DNA from: Nocardia sp.
Lineage (GTDB): Bacteria; Actinomycetota; Actinomycetes; Mycobacteriales; Mycobacteriaceae
Assembly (NCBI RefSeq): GCF_025465275.1
Contig: NZ_JAODNK010000193.1
Location: 61,570 to 125,569, forward strand
Reading direction: 5' to 3'
Length of the DNA: 64,000 bases
The notes below the pieces were generated by a model, which did no database searches, was not told the DNA's origin, and saw only the letters and a program-made list of their open reading frames with translations. Of the stretch, positions 34,105 through 41,958 are shown piece by piece. The first letter of the stretch is position 1; the number at the start of each line of letters is the position of its first letter. The translations under genes and the position numbers were made by a program.

Positions 34105-34902
34105 TCAGCCGAGATGGCCGAGCCGGCGACTGATATCCGCAGCGGCGGCGATAGTCGACCGTGCGGCTGCGGCGAAACGATCGGGACTCAACCGATACGC
34201 GGGGCCCGAAACACTCAGTGCCGCAACAACTGAGCCCTTGCTGTCGTAAACCGGCGCGGCAAGCGCGTTCAGCCCGATCTCGAGCTCCTCGGACGCACTG
34301 GCCCAACCGTTCTCACGAACCGTCACGAGCTGTGCCGCCAGCTCCGCGACCTTGGTCAGGGTATTGGCCGTGAAGCCCTCGAGCTTGGCGCCGACGCGCT
34401 TGCGCATCGCGGCGGGCTCGAGATCCGCGAGCAGCACCTTGCCGCTGGAGGTGGCGTGCGCCGGGCAGCTCTGGCCGACCCAGGACCGCAACGCGATCGA
34501 TCCGGGACCGTGCGCCTCGGCGATATTGATGATCCGATTGCCGTCCAGCACAGCGAGATTGGTGGTCTCGCCGACCTCGATCGCCAGCGCGTCGCAGGCG
34601 CTTCGGCTCTGCTCGACGAGATCGACCTGCGCACTGGCGGATCCGGCCAGCCGGACGATCGAGAACCCGAGCCGATACTTGCCGCGCTCGGAGAGTTGCT
34701 CGACGTATCCTCGCGATTCCAGCACGGCGACCAACCGCGAAACGGTAGATTTGTGGACGCCGAGTTCGGTCGCGATCTCCGTGACGCCCGCCTGCCCCAG
34801 CTTGGCGATTATCTCCATGACCAGCAGCGCTCGATCGACGGACTGCACCGCAGCCGTCGGCCCGCTGTCCTCGACGTCTTGTTTAGCCATAGCAATCGCC
34901 AT
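34105..34902 (-). CDS. IclR-family regulator of the betaine cluster
   Basis: 265 residues. N-terminal winged HTH (VTEIATELGVHKSTVSRLVAVLESRGYV) and C-terminal effector domain (CPAHATSSGKVLLADL, and NGWASASEELEIGLNALAAPV) are standard IclR. It lies between the choline/betaine operon and glyA on the same strand, separated from the former by a terminator. The recurrent 17-base sites before glyA, before the dimethylglycine dehydrogenase and before the ferredoxin are its likely targets. Two starts are possible (ATG 34902 or 34890); no ribosome site decides. Confidence 0.9.
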   Translation of the reverse strand: MAIAMAKQDVEDSGPTAAVQSVDRALLVMEIIAKLGQAGVTEIATELGVHKSTVSRLVAVLESRGYVEQLSERGKYRLGFSIVRLAGSASAQVDLVEQSRSACDALAIEVGETTNLAVLDGNRIINIAEAHGPGSIALRSWVGQSCPAHATSSGKVLLADLEPAAMRKRVGAKLEGFTANTLTKVAELAAQLVTVRENGWASASEELEIGLNALAAPVYDSKGSVVAALSVSGPAYRLSPDRFAAAARSTIAAAADISRRLGHLG

Positions 34903-34963
34903 TCTAGGTGGTTGTGGCTACCGAACTCCCCACCCGCCGCCGCGATCTCACGCAGCGGCGATC

Positions 34964-34995
34964 GCCCTATTGCTGTCCGCGGGCAGCAATAGGGC
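34964..34995 (-). terminator. Terminator of the choline/betaine operon
   Basis: GCCCTATTGCTG (34964-34975) and CAGCAATAGGGC (34984-34995) form a perfect 12-base stem with an 8-base loop between the choline dehydrogenase stop and the IclR gene. Confidence 0.8.
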
Positions 34996-35026
34996 ATCCC
35001 GGTACCGGCGCTACCGGATGGCAGAC

Positions 35027-36583
35027 TCAGGTTTTCCTGATCAGATCCGCGCACTTCTCTGCCATGGTCATGACAGTGATATTGGGATTGACGGCGGGCA
35101 ATTTCGGCATTGCGGAGGCGTCGACGACCCGCAGGCGCGACACCCCCTTCACTCGGAGTTCGGGGTCGAGCACCGCCCTCGGGTCATCGGGCGCGCCCAT
35201 CCGCGCCGTGGCCGCCGGGTGATAGACGGTGTTGTGGGTGGCGCGAATATAGTCCAGCAGTTCATCGTCGGTGATCGCGTCCGGACCGGGCGCGAGTTCC
35301 CGTGCGATCCACTCCTTCAGCGGCGTCTGCTCGGCGATCGTGCGTGCCAAGCGGACTCCGGCGAGCATGGTGCGTTCGTCGTGGCCTTCCGGATCGGTGA
35401 AATACCGCGGGTCGACCTTCGGCCGGTCCCGGTAGTCCCGGGTGCGCAGACGGACCGTCCCCCGCGAACGGCCCTGCGTGACATTGGGTGTCAGGCAAAA
35501 GCCGTTGTCGGTGGTCGGATAGCCATGGCGCAGCGTGTTCATATCGAACGGCACGCTGCCGTAATGCATCATGATGTCGGGCACGCGCAGCGATTCGTCG
35601 GTCGTGGCGAAAACTCCTATCTCCCACCACTGTGTCGAGGTTTCGATCATGGGTTGCGCGGCGTCCCAGAACACCAGCCCTTCCACGTGATCGTCCAGAT
35701 TCGAACCCACACCGGGGGCATCGACCAGTACCGGAACGCCGATCTCCCGCAGGTGGTCGGCGGGTCCGATGCCGGACAGCATCAACAGTTTCGGCGTATC
35801 GATTGCCCCGGCTGTCACGATGACCTCACGGCGCGCCGAAACCGTGTCGTACCCGGTGAGATCGGGCCGCTGATAGCGCACGCCGGTCGCATTGCGGGCT
35901 TCGTCGAACAGGATCTCGCTGACCCAGCACCCGGTGCGCACAACAAGATTGGGCCTTGAATCGAGCACCGGGTGCAGGTAGGCGTGCGAGGACGACATTC
36001 GGGTGCCGTCCTGGGCCGCATTGATCTGGAACCAGCCGGCGCCATTGCGAACCGTTGCGCCACGGTTGAATTCCACGGTCGGCAACCCGGCGAGCGCTGC
36101 GGCTTCGAGCACCGCGACACCGCACGGATCGAGCGGCGGGATATCGCGCAACTGAACCGGACCGCTGCGGCCGTGCTGGCTTCCCGGTGCGTTGTTGTTC
36201 TCCACCCGCGCGACATAGGGCAGCACGTCCGCCGCGCTCCACCCGGTGGCACCCATCGCGGCCCACTCGTCCAGCCCTTCGGCCGGCGGCCAGAACGCGA
36301 TACACGAGTTGTGCGAGGAACATCCGCCGAGCACCTTCGCCCTGGCATGGCGCAGATAGCTGTTGCCGCGCTCCTGCGGTTCTACCGGATAGTCCCAGTC
36401 GTAACCGGAATCGAGCAGATGCATCCACTGCGTGAGCTCGAGGATATCGCGATTGCCGACGTCCGACGGCCCGGCCTCCACCAAACACACTGTCACATCG
36501 GGGTTTTCGCTGAGCCGGGCGGCAAGCACACATCCGGCCGTTCCGCCGCCCGCGATCACGTAGTCGAAGACCGTGTCAGACAT
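35027..36583 (-). CDS. betA: GMC oxidoreductase, choline dehydrogenase type
   Basis: 518 residues from ATG 36583 with GGAGG upstream. The FAD dinucleotide fold opens with YVIAGGGTAGCVLAARLSE; GMC signatures follow (LGGCSSHNSC, and AGAIDTPKLLMLSGIGP), and the C-terminal HNTVYHPAATARMG plus DASAMPKLPAVNPNIT hold the catalytic His/Asn region. GMC enzymes oxidise choline to betaine aldehyde at the membrane or cytosol. Position in an operon with betaine aldehyde dehydrogenase and betaine demethylase supports choline, though related alcohols are possible. Overlaps the permease gene by 8 bases. Confidence 0.85.
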   Translation of the reverse strand: MSDTVFDYVIAGGGTAGCVLAARLSENPDVTVCLVEAGPSDVGNRDILELTQWMHLLDSGYDWDYPVEPQERGNSYLRHARAKVLGGCSSHNSCIAFWPPAEGLDEWAAMGATGWSAADVLPYVARVENNNAPGSQHGRSGPVQLRDIPPLDPCGVAVLEAAALAGLPTVEFNRGATVRNGAGWFQINAAQDGTRMSSSHAYLHPVLDSRPNLVVRTGCWVSEILFDEARNATGVRYQRPDLTGYDTVSARREVIVTAGAIDTPKLLMLSGIGPADHLREIGVPVLVDAPGVGSNLDDHVEGLVFWDAAQPMIETSTQWWEIGVFATTDESLRVPDIMMHYGSVPFDMNTLRHGYPTTDNGFCLTPNVTQGRSRGTVRLRTRDYRDRPKVDPRYFTDPEGHDERTMLAGVRLARTIAEQTPLKEWIARELAPGPDAITDDELLDYIRATHNTVYHPAATARMGAPDDPRAVLDPELRVKGVSRLRVVDASAMPKLPAVNPNITVMTMAEKCADLIRKT

Positions 36584-38105
36584 CGGAACGCACCTCCGCC
36601 GCGTGTGAGGCCAGGGTCCCGATACTCTTGCGGCCCTTGATCGCGTACCAGAGCAACCCGGCACCCAGGATCGCACCGATGTAGACGAACGCACCCCACG
36701 TGTTGTACCAAGGGGTGCCGTAGATCGCAGCGCGCGGCCACGCCAGGTTCAACGCCATCCCGATACCCCACACCACGGCAACAATATTGACAAACATGCC
36801 CCAGCGGCCCATCGAGAAGTAGCCGCCCTCGCTCAGATCCTTCGGAGGCCACTGCCCCCGCAGCCGCTTCTTCAGCATCGGCCCGGTCACCATCAGATAA
36901 GCCAGGTAAATCATGATGACCGCGATCGAGGTCAGCACCGTGAAGATCTTCGGCTGGCTGACATTGATCGCCAGGATCAGCGCGGAGAGCACCCCGATCA
37001 ACACGGCCGGAACCACAGGTGTCTGTGTCTTCGGGTGTACCCGGGCGAGCTTGTCGCCGAAGGGTAGCGCGTTATCGCGGGCCATGGCGAAGGCCAGCCG
37101 GATAGCCGCGGTGTGCACCGCCAGCGAACAGACTGTCACCGCGATGACGATGCACACCAGGAAGATCCTGCCGAGCGGACCCCACATCACCTGTTGGACA
37201 ATGTATTGCAGGCCACCGGTCGTGCTACCGATCTGCGGGTCCTTCAGGTCCGGCGCCGCCATAACGGCGAAAACGAGGATCGCGCCGCCGATGACGAATG
37301 AGGCGAGCACAGCCCGGAAGATCGCCTTGGGGGCGGTGCGCCGCGGCTCCACCGTCTCCTCACCGAGCGAACTGGCGGTGTCGAAGCCGTACATCACATA
37401 GCCGGACGCGAGCGTGGCCACCAGGAACGCACTGAGATAGCCACCGGACTCCCCCGCGCCGTAACCGTGCGTCGAGAAGAACACCTGCGGTCCGCGAGTC
37501 CAGTTGGCCGCCAGGATGATTGCGATCAGCACAGCCGCGATCAGTTCGATGAACACGCCCGCGCTATTGATTCTGGACATGAGCCGCACACCGAAAGCAT
37601 TGACGGCGGTGGTGAATACGATCAGCACTGTGCCGAGTACCACCGCGTTGCCGGCGCTGTCGTATTGACCGGTGCCGTCACCGATGATCTGAAAACCGCT
37701 CCACAGCCGGGGCAGGTTCATCTGTAGCGCGAGCACGACCGCCGACAGCGTCACGATTGAGGCGGTCAACATCAGCCATCCGGATGACCACCCGACAATT
37801 CTGCTGCCGAGCGCCTTGGACCAGTTATATACCGACCCGGCGACAGGATACTTCGCGGCGAGCTCCATGAAACACAGTGCGACAGCGACCTGTCCGACGA
37901 AGACCAGCGGCCACGACCATAGGTAGGCCGGCCCCGCTGTCCCGAAACCGAAATAGAATAGTTGGAACGTACCGGTGAGGATCGAGATGTAGCTGACGCC
38001 GGCCGCGAAGCTGGCGAATTTTCCGATACTTCGGTCCAGGGATTCCCGGTAACCGAAATCCTCCATGCCATTGTCGTCGGACACACTCTGTTCCTTGACT
38101 ACCAT
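36576..38105 (-). CDS. APC-superfamily amino acid/choline permease
   Basis: 509 residues from ATG 38105. Twelve hydrophobic helices with the APC pattern FASFAAGVSYISILTGTFQL, ELAAKYPVAGSVYNWSKALG and SGYVMYGFDTASSLGEETVEP. This subgroup (amino acid, GABA or choline-like substrates; BAT1/HnmT relatives) imports by H+ or Na+ coupling. It lies between betaine aldehyde dehydrogenase and choline dehydrogenase, so choline or betaine import is the likely job. Its stop overlaps the choline dehydrogenase start. Confidence 0.88.
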   Translation of the reverse strand: MVVKEQSVSDDNGMEDFGYRESLDRSIGKFASFAAGVSYISILTGTFQLFYFGFGTAGPAYLWSWPLVFVGQVAVALCFMELAAKYPVAGSVYNWSKALGSRIVGWSSGWLMLTASIVTLSAVVLALQMNLPRLWSGFQIIGDGTGQYDSAGNAVVLGTVLIVFTTAVNAFGVRLMSRINSAGVFIELIAAVLIAIILAANWTRGPQVFFSTHGYGAGESGGYLSAFLVATLASGYVMYGFDTASSLGEETVEPRRTAPKAIFRAVLASFVIGGAILVFAVMAAPDLKDPQIGSTTGGLQYIVQQVMWGPLGRIFLVCIVIAVTVCSLAVHTAAIRLAFAMARDNALPFGDKLARVHPKTQTPVVPAVLIGVLSALILAINVSQPKIFTVLTSIAVIMIYLAYLMVTGPMLKKRLRGQWPPKDLSEGGYFSMGRWGMFVNIVAVVWGIGMALNLAWPRAAIYGTPWYNTWGAFVYIGAILGAGLLWYAIKGRKSIGTLASHAAEVRSDV

Positions 38106-38166
38106 TGCTGCCGTGCCTTCCGCGGTGCGGCCGTACGGGCTGTCCGGCCGAGAGGTAAAACTTCGA

Positions 38167-39648
38167 TCAGACGCCCTTGAACCACTCCGCTGGCTTCGGT
38201 GCCAGGTTGTGCCAAATGTGTTTGATTTCTTGATATTCGGCCAAGCCGGTCGGGCCGAGCTCACGTCCGTTGCCGGATTTCTTGAACCCGCCCCATTCCG
38301 CCGCGGCGGTGTAATAGCCGAAGTCGTTGAGCCACACCGTGCCGTGTCGCAGTGCGCGCACCATGCGCTCACCGCGGGCGGCGTCGGCGGTGCGCACGCC
38401 GGCGGCGAGACCGTATTCGGTGTCGTTGCCGAGCCGGATCGCCTCGGCTTCGGTGGTGAATCGCTCCACGGTGAGGATCGGGCCGAATGTCTCCTCCTGC
38501 ACGATCCGCATCGACCGATCACAGTGGTCGAAGATCGTCGGCAGGAAGAAGCTGCCATCGGCCAGCGCCGGGTCGCTCGGGCGGACGCCACCGGTCACGA
38601 GCTTCGCGCCCTCCGAAATGCCCAGCTCCACATAGGCTTCCACCTTCGACCGATGTTGCTGCGAGACCAGCGGGCCGGTTTCGCTGACCGGGTCGAGGCC
38701 GGGGCCGACCCGAATCAGCTCGGCCCGGCGCGCCAACTCCGCGACGAAGTCGTCAGCGATGGACTCTTCGACGACGAGTCGTGTTCCCGCCGAACAGACT
38801 TGGCCGGAGTGCAGGAACACGCCGGTCAGTACCTGGTCGACCGAGCTCTCCCAGTCGGCGTCGGCGAAGACGATGTGCGGGTTCTTGCCACCGAGTTCCA
38901 CCGCGACCTTGGTGACGTGCTCGGCGGCGACCTTCGTGATCGTCCGGCCGGTCGCGAGGCCGCCGGTGAAGGAGATGAAGTCGACGTGCGGGTTATCGGT
39001 CAGCGCCGCACCGAGTACCGCACCACTGCCCTGCACCAGGTTCAGCACCCCGGGCGGCACGCCTGCCTCCTCGGCCAGGCGCACGAAGGCGATGGTGCTG
39101 AGCGGGGTCACCTCGCTCGGCTTGGCGACCATCGTGCAACCGGCGGCCAGGGCCGGGGCGATCTTCCACGACATCTGCAGCAGCGGATAGTTCCACGGTG
39201 CGATCAGCACACAGACACCGATCGGTTCCCGGACCACCCTGCTGACCACCATCGGATCGCCGACGTCGATCAGCCGATCGGCTTGTCCGGCAACCAGACT
39301 CGCGTAGTAGCGGAACACCGAGATCACATCGTCGATATCGATGCGGCTCTCCACCAGTGTTTTGCCGGTATCGACCGTCTCCAGATGCGCCAGCTGCTCC
39401 TTATCGCGGTGCAACAGGTCCGACATCCGCACCAGGAGCGCGGCGCGTTCGGAGATCGGTGTGGCAACCCAGGCCCCGTCGTCGAAGGCCGCGCGCGCTG
39501 CGGCCACGGCCCGGCGCGCATCGTCCGGTGTGGCCTCGTCCACGGTGTCCACCACCGTCCCGTCGGCCGGGTTGACGAGCCGGCGCAGGCCGCCGTCCGA
39601 GGCGTGCACCCATTCGCCGCCGATGAATAGGTCCGGGTTGCCGTTCAT
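38167..39648 (-). CDS. betB: Betaine aldehyde dehydrogenase
   Basis: 493 residues, standard NAD(P)-dependent aldehyde dehydrogenase length. Catalytic glutamate in VAVELGGKNPHIVF and catalytic cysteine in FLHSGQVCSAGTRL are both present; PWNYPLLQMSWKIAPALAAG is the cofactor-binding region. It oxidises betaine aldehyde to glycine betaine. The gene starts 6 bases after the Rieske gene stop and is followed 61 bases later by the permease, in the transcriptional order demethylation genes first, choline oxidation genes last. Confidence 0.92.
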   Translation of the reverse strand: MNGNPDLFIGGEWVHASDGGLRRLVNPADGTVVDTVDEATPDDARRAVAAARAAFDDGAWVATPISERAALLVRMSDLLHRDKEQLAHLETVDTGKTLVESRIDIDDVISVFRYYASLVAGQADRLIDVGDPMVVSRVVREPIGVCVLIAPWNYPLLQMSWKIAPALAAGCTMVAKPSEVTPLSTIAFVRLAEEAGVPPGVLNLVQGSGAVLGAALTDNPHVDFISFTGGLATGRTITKVAAEHVTKVAVELGGKNPHIVFADADWESSVDQVLTGVFLHSGQVCSAGTRLVVEESIADDFVAELARRAELIRVGPGLDPVSETGPLVSQQHRSKVEAYVELGISEGAKLVTGGVRPSDPALADGSFFLPTIFDHCDRSMRIVQEETFGPILTVERFTTEAEAIRLGNDTEYGLAAGVRTADAARGERMVRALRHGTVWLNDFGYYTAAAEWGGFKKSGNGRELGPTGLAEYQEIKHIWHNLAPKPAEWFKGV

Positions 39649-39654
39649 CTCATG

Positions 39655-40809
39655 TCACCTCTCGTCGCCGATACAGTCGTGCAGCCATTCGTGGAACTCC
39701 GAGATGTGATGCTCGGCGGGGACGAGTACTCCGCCGTCGCGGTAGGCACGCGAGGACATCGCGGGCTGTGTCCGCTCGCATGCCTCGAAATCCTGTTCGT
39801 TCACCCGATGGAACAATTCCACCGAACGGGACACATCGCGGCCTTCCGCGACCACGTCCGGCGTGTAGAGCCAGTCGCATTCGACAATGGTGCGATCCGC
39901 CGACATCGGAAACATTCGGTGGAAGATGATGTGGTCCGGCACCAAATTCACGAAGACCGTCGGCTTGATGGTGATCGCGTAGTAGCGGCGGTCTTGGTCT
40001 GGGCTGACACCGGGTAGTCGGTCGAAGCCCGCCGAGCCGTCGATGGTGAATCCGGAAATCGCGGGACCGAATTCGGCGCCGTGGCCGACGAAGACCTGGG
40101 CGGCAAGGCCGTCCGCGAACTCCGGCAAGACCTCGGTGAGTTCGGGGTGGATGGTCGCGCAGTGGTAGCACTCCATGAAGTTCTCCACAATAAGCTTCCA
40201 ATTCGCCGCGACGTCGTAGACCACGCGGCGACCTACCCGCAATGTGTCTATTTCGTATCCGTCGATCGCGGTCGGACTGCCCAATCGCTCGGTCACCGCG
40301 CCCATGACGCTGTCTTCGAACGACGGCGGGTCGTCGGCCAGGCAGACCCAGGCGTAACCGAGCCACTCGCGCAGCGCGACCGGCACCAGGCCGTAGGCGA
40401 CCCGGTCGATATCCGCGCCCCTCTCGTCCTTGAGCGCGGCCATATTGGGTGCGGCGACGAGTTTGCCGTCGAGCCCATAGGTCCACGCGTGATACGGGCA
40501 GCGCAGGTTGCGCCGCACCTGTCCTTCGTCCTCGGTGCACAGCATCGCGCCGCGGTGGCGGCAGATATTCAGGAAAGCGCGCAGCTGCCCATCCCGGCCC
40601 CGCACGATCAACACGCTCTCCCGGCCGACCTGCACCTTTTTGAACCGGCCCGCATCGGCGAGATCGCTCGAGCGCACCGCGCAGAACCACATCTGCTCGA
40701 AGATGCGTTCCTGTTCGGACGCGAAAATCCGTTCCTCGACGTACCACCGGCCACCCAGAGTGGGAATCAGTGCCGGTGCCACCACCGGCGGTGTGTCCGC
40801 GGTCGTCAT
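39655..40809 (-). CDS. Rieske oxygenase, glycine betaine demethylase (GbcA-like)
   Basis: 384 residues. The Rieske centre ligands are C83/H85 in CRHRGAMLC and C104/H107 in RCPYHAW. The mononuclear iron site has H216 and H221 in ECYHCATIH plus a later aspartate. This is the ring-hydroxylase alpha-subunit layout used by GbcA and stachydrine or carnitine demethylases. It removes one methyl from betaine as formaldehyde, giving dimethylglycine. Electrons should come from the divergent ferredoxin and ferredoxin reductase. ATGA overlap with the sarcosine oxidase gene. Confidence 0.9.
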   Translation of the reverse strand: MTTADTPPVVAPALIPTLGGRWYVEERIFASEQERIFEQMWFCAVRSSDLADAGRFKKVQVGRESVLIVRGRDGQLRAFLNICRHRGAMLCTEDEGQVRRNLRCPYHAWTYGLDGKLVAAPNMAALKDERGADIDRVAYGLVPVALREWLGYAWVCLADDPPSFEDSVMGAVTERLGSPTAIDGYEIDTLRVGRRVVYDVAANWKLIVENFMECYHCATIHPELTEVLPEFADGLAAQVFVGHGAEFGPAISGFTIDGSAGFDRLPGVSPDQDRRYYAITIKPTVFVNLVPDHIIFHRMFPMSADRTIVECDWLYTPDVVAEGRDVSRSVELFHRVNEQDFEACERTQPAMSSRAYRDGGVLVPAEHHISEFHEWLHDCIGDER

Positions 40810-41954
40810 GCGGTCACCAGCCTTTGCGGGTCGAAAAGTGCGATGGGATGAGCGGTCTTCGCCTCGGTGGCCAGATCGGCCAGGATTTCACCGACCACCG
40901 GGACGAACTTGAAGCCGTGGCCCGAGAAGCCGCAGGCGATGGTCACCCGCGTGGAGTCGGGATGGCGGGCGATCACGAAATGCTGATCGGGGGTATTGGA
41001 GTACATGCAGGTCGCCGAGTGCACCAGCGGACCGTCAAGGGACGGAAGGAGCTCGGCGACACGCTCGCGCATCTCCCGGATCTCGTGCGGATGCACCACG
41101 CGGTCGATGGTTTCCGGCGTGCACTCGATGCCTTTGCGGAAGAATGCCGTCTTCACCCCGCCGGTGGGTCCGTCGATCGCCGGAAAACCGTAAATCTGCA
41201 TGCCTGCGACACTCTCGGCGATGTAGATCGGCTGGTCCTCGAAAGCCGCTGTGCCGCCTACCGGGTCGAGCCAGTACAGCACCTGGCGTTCGATGGTGAT
41301 CGGGATGCCGAACTCGGACAACAACTGTGGCGCCCAGGCGCCCGGACAGACGACAAGCTGGTTCGCGCGGTAGGTGGCCCGGGCCGTCGTGACCGTCACG
41401 CCGTCGCTGGTCTCCGCCCAGTCCAGCACCTCTTCACCGAATGACAGGGTCGCACCCGAACGCAGGGCCAGGTCGATGTGCGCCTGCACGGTCAGCTCCG
41501 GACGGGCGAACCCGGCTTTGTCCTCATAGACCGCGATATCGTCCGGCTCGGGGGTGAAATTCGGGTACCGCCGCCGGATCTCGGCCGCATCCATAACCTC
41601 GTGCGGCAGTGACCATTCGCGGCTCGCGCGCAGACTGCCCGCGACCGTCAGCGATTCCGGTGGCCCGAGGAACAGTCCGCCGGTGAGCCGGAAGACCTCC
41701 CGGCCGCTGTCGGCCGCCAACTGCTCCCAGAGCTCGTAGGAGCGCAGCAGCAGCGGCACATACGCGGGATCTTCGAAATAGGACTGCCGAATGATTCGGG
41801 AGCCGCCGTGACTCGAACCCTTGTCGTGGGCGGGCGTGAACTTCTCGAGTCCGAGCACGCGTTGCCCGCGGGCGGCCAGATGATAGGCGGCGGCACTGCC
41901 CATTCCACCGAGACCGATCACAATGACGTCGTAACCGTCTGTCGCCGTGGTCAT
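40806..41954 (-). CDS. Monomeric sarcosine oxidase-type flavoenzyme
   Basis: 382 residues from ATG 41954 with AGGAGGT upstream. FAD fold opens VIVIGLGGMGSAAAYHLAARG; GSSHGGSRIIRQSY near residue 45 and the C-terminal CGFSGHGFKF (C341) match monomeric sarcosine oxidase and N-methyltryptophan oxidase, where that cysteine binds FAD covalently. It oxidises sarcosine to glycine, formaldehyde and hydrogen peroxide. Located between the dimethylglycine dehydrogenase and betaine demethylase genes, it supplies the last demethylation step. Confidence 0.9.
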   Translation of the reverse strand: MTTATDGYDVIVIGLGGMGSAAAYHLAARGQRVLGLEKFTPAHDKGSSHGGSRIIRQSYFEDPAYVPLLLRSYELWEQLAADSGREVFRLTGGLFLGPPESLTVAGSLRASREWSLPHEVMDAAEIRRRYPNFTPEPDDIAVYEDKAGFARPELTVQAHIDLALRSGATLSFGEEVLDWAETSDGVTVTTARATYRANQLVVCPGAWAPQLLSEFGIPITIERQVLYWLDPVGGTAAFEDQPIYIAESVAGMQIYGFPAIDGPTGGVKTAFFRKGIECTPETIDRVVHPHEIREMRERVAELLPSLDGPLVHSATCMYSNTPDQHFVIARHPDSTRVTIACGFSGHGFKFVPVVGEILADLATEAKTAHPIALFDPQRLVTA

Positions 41955-41958
41955 TTCG

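Noticed and set aside
36913..37401. Plus-strand frame inside the APC permease
   Set aside because: Antisense reading of membrane helices; no start signal.
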